A stretch of DNA of 46,882 nt from Bacteroidota bacterium (GTDB lineage Bacteria > Bacteroidota > Bacteroidia > Chitinophagales > Saprospiraceae). The notes beneath the pieces were generated by a model that saw only the letters and a program-made list of their open reading frames with translations, was not told where the DNA came from and did not search any database. Shown here one piece after another: positions 8,795 through 16,265 of the stretch (within the stretch, counting starts at the first letter, position 1; every line of letters starts with the position of its first letter). Location of the stretch: NCBI GenBank assembly GCA_029557915.1, contig JAKQHS010000196.1:1-46882 (forward strand), given 5' to 3'. The position numbers and the translations under genes were made by a program.

Positions 8795-8820
8795 AAGTAA
8801 TAATTTGAAACGGGTCTTTT

Positions 8821-8828
8821 CAAAGATA
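8821..8828 (-). promoter_or_regulatory. Candidate -7 box (TATCTTTG) for the Gfo/Idh gene
   Basis: On the minus strand TATCTTTG matches the Bacteroidota -7 consensus TAnnTTTG and lies 26 bases before the ATG at 8794. No clear TTTG -33 element is visible upstream, so this is a tentative call. Confidence 0.4.
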
Positions 8829-8858
8829 AATTTTTTAATTTGACAGCGGATAGCATTG

Positions 8859-8900
8859 GAATTAAGAATTAAGAATTAAGGAATTAAGAATTAAGAATTG
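8859..8900. repeat. GAATTAA heptamer tandem repeat
   Basis: About six copies of GAATTAA in two blocks separated by one extra G fill the space between the divergent Gfo/Idh and MFS genes. The TTG that could start the MFS gene lies in the last copy. Confidence 0.85.
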
Positions 8901-10202
8901 GGGGTGGGGAAAATTCGGCATTACCGGTGGATCGTGGTCGGGCTGTTGTTTGCGGCGACGGCGATCAATTATATCGACCGCCAGGTCATCGGCTTGCTAA
9001 AACCCTTGTTGGAAAAAGAATTCAACTGGACGGAGAGCCAGTTTGCGCGGATCGTCATGGCATTTACCCTGGCTTATGCGATCGGCCTCCTCCTCTCGGG
9101 AAGGGTCATTGACCGGATCGGGACCAAATTGGGTTTTGCGATTACGATCACGGTCTGGAGCATCGCGGGCATGTTGCATGCCCTGGCAAGAAGCGTTTGG
9201 AGTTTTTCATTGGTTCGCATCATCCTGGGTTTGGGTGAGGCCGGCAATTTCCCCGCGGCTGTCAAAACCGTGGCGGAATGGTTTCCTAAAAATGAAAGGG
9301 GTCTGGCCACCGGAATATTCAATTCGGGCACCAGCGTGGGCGTGGTGCTCAGTGTGTTGCTCGTGCCGCTCATTTTGAGTTTCGGAAGCTGGCAGCAGGT
9401 CTTTTGGATTACGGGTGCCCTCGGTTTTATATGGCTGGCCGCCTGGTGGGTCTTTTATGAGGTGCCTTCAAAACAGAAACGATTAACGGCTGAAGAATAT
9501 GAGTGGATCCGTAGCGGACAGGAAGAAGCAGCGCAGGTGCAGGTAGCCATCCGCTGGAAAAAATTATTTGCCTTTCGCCAGACCTGGGCCATGATCACCG
9601 GTAAAGGCCTCATTGACCCGATCTTCTGGTTTTTTCTTTTCTGGCTGCCCTCTTATTTCTCTTCCACTTTCAGCCTTGATTTGAAAAAGCCGAGCCTGGA
9701 ACTCATGATCATTTACACGGCGACAACACTGGGCAGCATTGGAGGCGGTTATCTTTCATCCTTGTTGATTAAAAAGGGCTGGCCGGTTCTGAAAGCAAGG
9801 AAAACGGTGCTGTTGATTTTTGCTTTTACCGAATTATCGGTCTTTTTCACCCAGTTTGCCAACGATGCCTGGGTGGCCGTCCTATTGATCAGCCTGGCGG
9901 TGGCCGTGCACCAGGCCTGGGCCACTAACATTTTCACCCTTGCCACCGACCTGTTTCCAAAGGAAGCGGTAAGCTCCGTGGCGGGCATCGCGGGCATGGC
10001 AGGGGCAGTCGGCGGCATATTTTTTCCTTTGCTGGTGGGATATATCCTGGACCGGTTTAAAGCGGTGGACCATCTGACCGGCGGTTACCATTTGATCTTC
10101 TCCATCTGCGCCTTTACCTATCTGTTAGCCTGGCTGATCATTCATTTGCTGACCCGGAAATCGGGGAGGGTGGAACTGGCGGAGCTTATACCTAAGGGAT
10201 AA
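8898..10202 (+). CDS. MFS transporter, hexuronate (ExuT-like) type
   Basis: This 434-residue inner-membrane transporter has about twelve hydrophobic segments and belongs to the anion:cation symporter group of the major facilitator superfamily. Family signatures are NYIDRQVIG in helix 1, RIILGLGEAGNFPAAVKTVAEWFP in helix 4 and FNSGTSVGVV in helix 5. These are typical of galacturonate/glucuronate permeases. The start is uncertain: TTG at 8898 lies in a tandem repeat, GTG at 8904 is equally possible, and no ATG precedes the first helix. The nearby mannonate dehydratase-family gene fits import of hexuronates, but many homologues move other sugar acids. Confidence 0.85.
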   Translation: MGVGKIRHYRWIVVGLLFAATAINYIDRQVIGLLKPLLEKEFNWTESQFARIVMAFTLAYAIGLLLSGRVIDRIGTKLGFAITITVWSIAGMLHALARSVWSFSLVRIILGLGEAGNFPAAVKTVAEWFPKNERGLATGIFNSGTSVGVVLSVLLVPLILSFGSWQQVFWITGALGFIWLAAWWVFYEVPSKQKRLTAEEYEWIRSGQEEAAQVQVAIRWKKLFAFRQTWAMITGKGLIDPIFWFFLFWLPSYFSSTFSLDLKKPSLELMIIYTATTLGSIGGGYLSSLLIKKGWPVLKARKTVLLIFAFTELSVFFTQFANDAWVAVLLISLAVAVHQAWATNIFTLATDLFPKEAVSSVAGIAGMAGAVGGIFFPLLVGYILDRFKAVDHLTGGYHLIFSICAFTYLLAWLIIHLLTRKSGRVELAELIPKG

Positions 10203-10340
10203 GGTTTTTTGCAAAAAGGAAATATTCAACTCATTCAATCAAATCCTACCGATTCTATCGCCGGTGGGATGCGAAATCAACAGCAGTGGACGTAACGTTC
10301 CCCGGCATTTGCCAAATGGGAATTGTACGGAAAATATACG

Positions 10341-10348
10341 TACTTTTG
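10341..10348 (+). promoter_or_regulatory. Candidate -7 box (TACTTTTG) for the toxin-antitoxin operon
   Basis: TACTTTTG fits TAnnTTTG, with a TTG at 10323-10325 as a possible, slightly close -33 element. Transcription would begin only about ten bases before the ATG at 10364, just ahead of the AAAGGAAA ribosome binding site at 10353-10360. It supports the 10364 start over the longer frame. Confidence 0.45.
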
Positions 10349-10363
10349 TATCAAAGGAAATTC

Positions 10364-10654
10364 ATGGCCTCCGCAAAACAAGCGATGACAAGATTTGACA
10401 CCAGGCTTACCAAGGAGCAAAAGTTGTTGTTCAAAAGGGCGGCTATGCTTGGTGGCTATCGCAATTTATCGGATTTTGTGATCACCACGGTTCAGAACCG
10501 GGCGGTCGAAATCATTGAAACTAAAGAAAGAATCATCGCATCCCAGAGGGATTTGGATATCTTTTTTGAGGCCATCACCCGGCCCGCAAAACCCAACAAA
10601 GCCTTGCGGTCAGCCGCAAGAGGTTTCAAATCCGGCATTCGAAGTGGACACTGA
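10364..10654 (+). CDS. DUF1778/TacA-type antitoxin
   Basis: This small protein of 96 residues is of the DUF1778 ribbon-helix-helix antitoxin family. TRFDTRLTKEQKLLFKRAAMLGG is the N-terminal DNA-binding and dimerisation part (about residues 9-31), followed by the usual NLSDFVITTVQNRAVEII helix. The C-terminal tail should wrap around and block the partner acetyltransferase. The frame is open upstream to 10286, but ATG 10364 has an AAAGGA site and starts at the family's usual position. Its end overlaps the toxin gene by 11 bases. These antitoxins normally repress their own operon together with the toxin. Confidence 0.85.
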   Translation: MASAKQAMTRFDTRLTKEQKLLFKRAAMLGGYRNLSDFVITTVQNRAVEIIETKERIIASQRDLDIFFEAITRPAKPNKALRSAARGFKSGIRSGH

Positions 10655-11147
10655 AACCGTTCTCCTAGGGTCAAGGCACCGGAAGACGGATTTTTTGTGT
10701 GGCAAGGTGCAGCTGGATCATTATCTCCACCACCAGGCTGGCCAGGATGTCAAACGAAAATTGGCCGCATGTTTTGTGTCCGTTGATCCGGTAAATGAAC
10801 GCATAAGAGGATATTATACCTTATCCAATTATTCTTTGCCTTTGGCTGGGTGGCCGGAACAAATAAAAAAGAAATTACCGAAATCCTATTTAGCCATACC
10901 GGTTACCTTGCTCGGCAGGTTGGCTGTTGATCACAGATACCAGGGGCAGGGATTGGGTGAATGGTTATTACTGGATGCCCTATACCGAAGTTATACTTCT
11001 TCTGAAATCATAGGGTCCTTAGGGGTCGTCACAGATCCCCTGGATATTGAAGCCGAAAATTTTTATACTAAATACGGTTTTATTAAACTGCCTGACAGCG
11101 GCAAAATGTTCATTGCGATGCAAACCATTATTCAACTCTTTCAATAA
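10644..11147 (+). CDS. GNAT-fold toxin, TacT-like (aminoacyl-tRNA acetylase type)
   Basis: The toxin partner of the preceding gene is 167 residues from a GTG start at 10644; this start gives the family-typical N-terminus ending in DFLCGKVQLDHYLHHQAGQD. The acetyl-CoA binding loop YQGQGLG is at residues 99-105 and the catalytic-type tyrosine at about 141 in NFYTKYGF. Members of this family acetylate the amino group of charged tRNAs and stop translation. The open frame reaches back to 10515, but that part is a shadow of the antitoxin gene. Coupling by overlap and the adjoining DUF1778 protein make the assignment strong; the tRNA target is not deducible. Confidence 0.87.
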   Translation: MDTETVLLGSRHRKTDFLCGKVQLDHYLHHQAGQDVKRKLAACFVSVDPVNERIRGYYTLSNYSLPLAGWPEQIKKKLPKSYLAIPVTLLGRLAVDHRYQGQGLGEWLLLDALYRSYTSSEIIGSLGVVTDPLDIEAENFYTKYGFIKLPDSGKMFIAMQTIIQLFQ

Positions 11148-11260
11148 GGAATAACCGCTACCATAGCCATGCCTGGAATTAGAGACGGCAAAAAAACTGA
11201 AGGGAAGGCACAGGTTGCTGAAAGGAAATAAGGTCGTTTGATTGCCATATAGACCATTGA

Positions 11261-11348
11261 GGGGTGTATGACAATCCTGCGCAGGCGGGAGCAGGCTTCC
11301 AGGTCTTGTTATCGAACAAAAAAGACCTGCATTTTGCCATACCCCCCA
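11261..11348. repeat. Short element with ISKra4-like inverted ends (MITE-like)
   Basis: GGGGTGTATGACAA at 11261-11274 resembles the left end of the neighbouring insertion sequence, and TGCATTTTGCCATACCCCCC at 11329-11348 resembles its right end (17 of 20 bases). The ends face each other like inverted repeats of an 88-base non-autonomous element. The interior carries GC-rich CCTGCGCAGGCGGGAGCAGGC. No coding capacity is present. Confidence 0.45.
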
Positions 11349-11352
11349 GGGA

Positions 11353-12198
11353 GGGGTGTAAGACAAATTGCATTAAGCGGCTTTTTGTATCAAACTCAAA
11401 ACACAAGCCCAGTTATTGCTTTTTTTCATAGCTCTCAGGTTTGCAATGGATTGGGCTCCTTTAATGGACCATCTTTGACCAGATAATTTTAATCTTTGTT
11501 GGACTACATTGCGATGAGCAGATTCGATGGGTCCTGAACCTATCGATAAGCCGCTATCCAGATAACTTTTATACTGCATTCTATCCTCATGTTCTTCATA
11601 ATATCGAATAACTTCTTGGAGGGTTTGTTTTATTTCTGGTTTTTTAGGGCGGTACTTCTTCAATTCCTCAACTACTTCATCCACTTTGTTTTCAAGTAAT
11701 TTTTTCTTCTGCTTTTCCATCCATATTCGACGATGTACTTCAATCGGGAACTGACCCAGACTAAATCGAGCCAGCTTTTCAATCCCCATGGTCTGTTTTA
11801 AAATCTCCTCTCCCTCTTCAAACACATATCCTTGCCCTACCAGACTCATGAGGTCTTGTAACCTTTCACTGATTCCAAAAACCTTTACGTTTGCGCTTAA
11901 TACATGCTGCTTACTTACCTCGACGGCTCCTAGACAAGTTTGAAGTTTTTTTTTCATTCCTGCTCCTAGGCAACGGACCAATGGACTCCTTCAGAATCTT
12001 CTGGCTGATTCGCTGACCCATTTCCAAAATCTTCGTCTCGTACTCATAGCCGCTAGTTATCGTTCCTTCTTGTGCAAACCACTCGGCTAATTCTTGTTTT
12101 ACTGTTTCTAGGATAGAGGCGGTTGCTTCTATCTTTTTCATGGTGGGAAATATTATACCCTCTAATTTAACACTTCTGTGCATTTTGTCCTACACCCC
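11353..12198 (-). mobile_element. Degenerate ISKra4-type insertion sequence
   Basis: The ends are inverted repeats: GGGGTGTAAGACAAATTGCA at 11353-11372 and its complement at 12179-12198 agree at 18 of 20 positions. Both are flanked directly by CAGGGA (11347-11352 and 12199-12204), which fits a 6-base target duplication. The 846-base interior holds a transposase on the minus strand split into two frames and lacking its catalytic middle. The element separates the toxin-antitoxin pair from the mannonate dehydratase gene and ends about 80 bases before the latter's start. Confidence 0.8.
11373..12141 (-). pseudogene. ISKra4-family transposase, frameshifted and internally deleted
   Basis: The N-terminal frame starts at ATG 12141 (MKKIEATAS) and contains EMGQRISQKIL, as in ISKra4 transposases. 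The C-terminal frame ends at 11373 and has the family's best conserved end: YYEEHEDRMQYKSYLDSG, LSIGSGPIESAHRNVVQQR and LKLSGQRWS. The frames join at a run of nine A residues near 11948-11956 (minus-strand sequence ATGAAAAAAAAACTT), either a slippage site or a simple indel. After GEEILKQTMGIEK the sequence jumps to LARFSLGQFP. The middle part, where family members carry the first catalytic aspartates, is absent, and the total is only about 255 residues. The enzyme is almost certainly inactive. Confidence 0.85.
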
Positions 12199-12284
12199 CA
12201 GGGAGAAACCGGTTCCTCCCATTCATGAAATTTCCTATATTGCATAAAGACTTTTTCAACCTTCCATTTAAATACCAATCCGAT

Positions 12285-13646
12285 ATGAAACGGCGTAATC
12301 TTCTCAAAAACCTCGCAGCGGCTTCCGCGGCGGCGACCCTCCCCCTTCAGCAGGTACTGGCCAAAAACACGATACCCAAAATGCAGGCCTCCGGCGATAT
12401 CCGGATCACCGATATCAAGACCATCCTCACCGCTCCGGACGGCATACGCCTGGTCGTGGTCAAGGTGATGACTTCCGAGCCCGGGCTCTATGGCATCGGT
12501 TGTGCCACCTTTACTCAAAGGGCCTATGTGGTGGCGACCGCCATTGAAAAATACCTCAAGCCTTTTCTGACCGGCCGTAATGTGGATGAGATCGAAGACA
12601 TCTGGCAATCCTCCTATGTGAGTTCATACTGGCGCAATGGCCCCGTCCTGTTCAATGCCATGTCGGGAGTCGATATCGCCTTATGGGATATCAAAGCCAA
12701 AAGGGCCAATATGCCTTTGTACCAGTTATTGGGCGGCAAGGTGCGCCACGGCGTGGACCTTTATTACCATGCCTCTGGACTGGAATACTCGGAACTGGAT
12801 GACAAAGTAGCCGCGGCCATTGCAAACGGATACCGCCATGTCCGGATCCAGATGGGCCAGAAAGGCAATGCAAACTATGGAGCCCGCGGGGCTACCGGCA
12901 CGCCGGCCAGTTCGGTGGGTTTGCCCCCGGAACAATCCGGCCCGACCGATCCCAAGATCATTTTTAACCCGGCGGTCTACACCCGCTCCGTCCCCAAAAT
13001 GTTTGAACATATCCGGGTCAAATTCGGTGAAGAAGTGGAACTCCTGCATGACATCCACGAACGCATCCCTTTGAATGCGGCAGTGAACATGTGCAAGGAA
13101 CTGGAACAATACCATCCTTATTTTATCGAAGACCCCTTTCCGCCGGAAGACAACGATCATTTCAAGATCCTGCGTCAGCAAACCACGGTACCCCTGGCCA
13201 TGGGAGAGCTCTTCAATACCCAGCAGGAATTCCTGCCCCTGATCAAAGACCGCCTGATCGATTTTATCCGGGTGCATATCTCGCAGATCGGTGGACTGAG
13301 CCCGGCGCGCAAAGTGCAGGCCCTGAGCGAATTTTTCGGGGTGCGCACGGCCTGGCATGGTCCCGGCGACGCTTCCCCGGTCGCCCATGCTGCCCAACTG
13401 GCCCTGGAATTGTGCAGTTATAATTTCGGGGTCCACGAAGGATATGTCTTCCCGGAAAAAACCAAGGAGGTCTTCCCCGGTTGCCCGGAAACCCGCAACG
13501 GCTATATGTATGCCCAGGAAAAACCGGGGCTGGGCATGGATATCGATGAAAAAGCTGCCGCAAAATATCCTTTTGCCGAAGGGAAAAACTTTGACTATTC
13601 CTGGGGCACCACCCGGAGGCCGGACGGCACCGTGATCCGTCCGTAA
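12285..13646 (+). CDS. Exported mannonate dehydratase-family enolase (ManD/RspA type)
   Basis: This 453-residue member of the mandelate racemase/enolase superfamily is closest to ManD/RspA proteins, which dehydrate D-mannonate to 2-keto-3-deoxygluconate. The start at 12285 gives MKRRNLLKNL followed by an Ala-rich hydrophobic segment, a Tat-like signal; the upstream extension to 12225 is unlikely. Visible metal ligands are Asp256 in LLHDIHER, Glu282 in FIEDPFPPED and Glu308 in MGELFNTQ, with His258 of the HDxH pattern. The WHGPGDASPVAHAA loop is also typical. Some homologues act on gluconate or have very low activity, so the substrate is probable only. The hexuronate-type transporter upstream fits. 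An insertion sequence lies just before its start and may affect transcription. Confidence 0.85.
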   Translation: MKRRNLLKNLAAASAAATLPLQQVLAKNTIPKMQASGDIRITDIKTILTAPDGIRLVVVKVMTSEPGLYGIGCATFTQRAYVVATAIEKYLKPFLTGRNVDEIEDIWQSSYVSSYWRNGPVLFNAMSGVDIALWDIKAKRANMPLYQLLGGKVRHGVDLYYHASGLEYSELDDKVAAAIANGYRHVRIQMGQKGNANYGARGATGTPASSVGLPPEQSGPTDPKIIFNPAVYTRSVPKMFEHIRVKFGEEVELLHDIHERIPLNAAVNMCKELEQYHPYFIEDPFPPEDNDHFKILRQQTTVPLAMGELFNTQQEFLPLIKDRLIDFIRVHISQIGGLSPARKVQALSEFFGVRTAWHGPGDASPVAHAAQLALELCSYNFGVHEGYVFPEKTKEVFPGCPETRNGYMYAQEKPGLGMDIDEKAAAKYPFAEGKNFDYSWGTTRRPDGTVIRP

Positions 13647-13657
13647 ATGATCCGTAA

Positions 13658-14410
13658 ATGGGACTGCGCCTACCGTTATTTGCAGCCAGGGACTTGCCTT
13701 TCACCCTCATCAAACTTTGGTTGCTGGTATACCTGGTCCTGGGGATCAGAGGCAGGATCTGCGGCCAGCAGGACCCGGAGGCCGGTTATAAACTTATTTT
13801 CAACGGGAAGGACCTCGAGGGTTGGAAAGGAGATCCGGTGTACTGGCGGGTCGAAGACGGGATCCTGACCGGAGAAGTCAGCCCGGCCACCTTGCTGAAG
13901 AAAAATTCATTCATCATCTGGCAGGGCGGCAAACCCGGTGATTTTGAGCTGAAGCTGGAATACCGGGTGTCCTCCAAAGGCAACAGCGGAATCAATTACC
14001 GGAGTGTGCTGGTGGATGGGGAACCCTATGCATTAAAAGGCTACCAGGCCGACATCGACGGGGAAGACCAATGGAGCGGCCAGAATTATGAAGAACGCGG
14101 CCGTACTTTCCTCGCCAGGCGAGGGCAACAGGTCCGGGTGGATCCGGGCCCCCGGATAAGCCTGACCGCGGAACTCGGAAAGCCGGGCGACTTGCAGCAA
14201 TATATCCGCAAGGAAGACTGGAACGAATATCACCTGATCGTAAAAGGCAACCACCTCCGGCATTTTATCAACGGCAAACTGATGAGCGAGGTGCTGGATC
14301 TGGACACGATAAACCGGACCTCCGAAGGCTACCTGGGAGTGCAGGTGCATGTGGGGCCGCCAATGAAAATCGAATTCAGGAACATCCGCTTAAAACCCCT
14401 GAATCCTTAA
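13658..14410 (+). CDS. Exported DUF1080 protein (3-keto-glycoside hydrolase type)
   Basis: This is a 250-residue protein with an N-terminal hydrophobic export signal (LIKLWLLVYLVLG) and one DUF1080/PF06439 jelly-roll domain from about residue 43. Family hallmarks are YKLIFNGKDLEGWKGD, YWRVEDGILTGE, NSGINYRSV, a KGYQADI segment, and the closing GYLGVQVHVGPPMKIEFRNIRLK. Characterised relatives hydrolyse 3-keto-glucosides or 3-keto-disaccharides. It starts 11 bases after the ManD-type gene and is probably cotranscribed. Two Gfo/Idh oxidoreductases in the region could supply 3-keto substrates. Function by family, not proven. Confidence 0.83.
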   Translation: MGLRLPLFAARDLPFTLIKLWLLVYLVLGIRGRICGQQDPEAGYKLIFNGKDLEGWKGDPVYWRVEDGILTGEVSPATLLKKNSFIIWQGGKPGDFELKLEYRVSSKGNSGINYRSVLVDGEPYALKGYQADIDGEDQWSGQNYEERGRTFLARRGQQVRVDPGPRISLTAELGKPGDLQQYIRKEDWNEYHLIVKGNHLRHFINGKLMSEVLDLDTINRTSEGYLGVQVHVGPPMKIEFRNIRLKPLNP

Positions 14411-14459
14411 ATCCAATGAAGCCGGACAGTTCAAAATGCCTGTATTAAAACCTTGAATT

Positions 14460-14813
14460 ATGTTTCAAACCAATTCATTGTGGGTCGAGATAGCCGTGGT
14501 GAGCATCTTCTATTTATTGGGCCATATCTTCATGGGCCACTTTGCAGAAAGGGATCCCAAGTGGAGAAAATTCGCCAAATACCTGGTCACCCTGGTCCTG
14601 GTCATGCTTCTATCCACCTATTTCGGCCGATCGGTCTCCATGACTGTTTTGGGACTGTCCCTCCTCCCCATACTGTATATTCACGCGGTCATCCTGCCCC
14701 GCAAAGGCATCAACGGCTGGACCGGGGAACCGAAATCGAGGTATTATGATTTCAGGGGTTGGAACAAGGATATTTTCGGGACAGGCAGAACTCCCGGTAA
14801 TCCGGAAGGATGA
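14460..14813 (+). CDS. Small membrane protein of unknown function
   Basis: This is a 117-residue protein with three predicted membrane helices at about residues 8-28, 40-56 and 60-80, and a short charged C-terminal tail (KSRYYDFRGWNKDIFG). No family was recognised. It follows the DUF1080 gene by 49 bases on the same strand and may be part of the same transcript. The last segment is soluble and polar. Function unknown. Confidence 0.65.
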   Translation: MFQTNSLWVEIAVVSIFYLLGHIFMGHFAERDPKWRKFAKYLVTLVLVMLLSTYFGRSVSMTVLGLSLLPILYIHAVILPRKGINGWTGEPKSRYYDFRGWNKDIFGTGRTPGNPEG

Positions 14814-14900
14814 GGTGATTTCCCCTTTATTAAACTATCCAAGTCCTTCTTATGGGAAAAAGGGTTAAATGGCGAGGCCCCGACTTTGTTCCAAACTACC

Positions 14901-14980
14901 AATCCCGCAGGGATTAAAAGTAACGAATCGGAGCGCAGCCCCCGGGATTTATAGCCCAGCCTTCCGACCCTGTCAGGGTC
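14901..14980. repeat. Palindromic repeats between convergent genes
   Basis: AATCCCGCAGGGATT at 14901-14915 and GACCCTGTCAGGGTC at 14966-14980 are near-perfect palindromes in a gap between convergent genes. They could form hairpins acting as bidirectional transcription stops, but neither is followed by a T run. The first resembles the hairpins at 17.8-18.0 kb. Confidence 0.55.
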
Positions 14981-14984
14981 GAAT

Positions 14985-16136
14985 CTAGACCTTTACCCAC
15001 TTCTGAGTCCGGTGACTTTCTATGATCCGGTCACACAAGAGGAGTTCGCGCCATCCTTCCTCAAAAGTCGGGAAGCTGGGATGTTCCGGTTGTTTGCCTT
15101 CAGCCACCGCTTTATAAATTTCGGTGAAGAGTTGTTTGGAGGTGCTGCCGAATCCTTCGTTATGGCCGCCGGGATAGGAGATGATGCTGCGTACGGATTT
15201 ATCCACCAGGGAAGGATCGCGGAGCATGACCGCGTTGGCTTCGTTGCGGTTGCCGATCCACAGTTCATTGGGGGTCTCCGAACACCAGGCAAGGGTTTGT
15301 TTGGAGCCGGCGATCTCCAGGTTGATCCGGTTTTTCCTTCCGGCCGAAACCTGGCTGACGGTGACCACGCCCTTGCAGCCGTCGTTGAACCTCAACAGGA
15401 CGCTGGCATAATCTTCCGTCGCAATCGGCACGTCGCTGTAATCTTCCGGGGTCAGGAGTTTTCCCGAATAGGTTTCCACCGGTTTAAGCGGTTTTTTACG
15501 GATGGGATGGATGGTTGAAAAATCGGCCATCACTTCCACGATGCTGAGTCCGGAAATATATTCGATCAGGTCAATCAGGTGGGATCCGATATCCGCAATG
15601 GCCTTGCTTTCCCCGGATTTATCGGGTTCCAGCCGCCAGTTGTAGTCCGTTTCGAAAAAAAGCCAGTCCTGGAGGTAAGATCCGATGATGGAATAGATCC
15701 GGCCGATTTCCCCTTTTTCCCGCATGGCTTTCATCTGGTGCACCAGGGGATAATAACGGATATTAAAACTGACCGCGTTGACCGCCTTTTTTTCTTTGGC
15801 AAGGGCGATCAATTCTTCGGCTTCTTTTACGGTCGTTGCCAGGGGTTTCTCACAAACCACGTGTTTGCCGGCCAGCAGGGCGGCTTTGGCCATCGAAAAG
15901 TGCAGGTTGTTGGGCGTGCAGATATGAATGCAGTCAAAATCTGCTTCCCGGATCATCTGGTCATAGTCCGTATAATAAGCGGGGACGCCCAGGGCTGCCG
16001 CCTTATCCTTTGCCTCATTCTCGATGGGGTGGAACATGGCTACCACATCCAGGGTGCCAACCCTTCTGAGGGATTCGATATGTACGGGTCCGATAAAACC
16101 CACGCCGGCGACGGCCACTTTTATTTTTTTTGTCAT
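14985..16136 (-). CDS. Cytosolic Gfo/Idh/MocA family oxidoreductase
   Basis: This is a 383-residue NAD(P)-dependent dehydrogenase without signal peptide. Rossmann motif VAVAGVGFIGPVH lies at residues 7-19, the CEKPLA motif at about residues 94-99, and an EDYASVLLRFNDG segment falls in the C-terminal alpha/beta domain. The C-terminal region has the GGHNEGFGSTSKQLFTEIY pattern seen in a Bacteroidota subgroup. Such enzymes oxidise sugars, inositols or glycosides. The gene stands alone on the minus strand, followed downstream of its start by the GH140-type gene at a gap of 129 bases, and may be expressed with it. Family certain, substrate unknown. Confidence 0.88.
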   Translation of the reverse strand: MTKKIKVAVAGVGFIGPVHIESLRRVGTLDVVAMFHPIENEAKDKAAALGVPAYYTDYDQMIREADFDCIHICTPNNLHFSMAKAALLAGKHVVCEKPLATTVKEAEELIALAKEKKAVNAVSFNIRYYPLVHQMKAMREKGEIGRIYSIIGSYLQDWLFFETDYNWRLEPDKSGESKAIADIGSHLIDLIEYISGLSIVEVMADFSTIHPIRKKPLKPVETYSGKLLTPEDYSDVPIATEDYASVLLRFNDGCKGVVTVSQVSAGRKNRINLEIAGSKQTLAWCSETPNELWIGNRNEANAVMLRDPSLVDKSVRSIISYPGGHNEGFGSTSKQLFTEIYKAVAEGKQPEHPSFPTFEEGWRELLLCDRIIESHRTQKWVKV

Positions 16137-16265
16137 GATGGACGAAATGAAGGTTAAATAAGATTTGAAGGGGCCAATTTATCAATAAAGGATGGGATTT
16201 TTTACACCGTATGTATCCGGTTTGATCTAAAAAGCCTGCAGCTTCCAGCCAGTGAGGTCAAGCAC

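Noticed and set aside
10515-10643. Long N-terminus for the GNAT toxin
   Set aside because: This part is an off-frame reading of the antitoxin; the family N-terminus begins at GTG 10644.
12726-13436. 236-residue minus-strand frame
   Set aside because: Antisense shadow of the ManD-type gene in high-GC codon positions.
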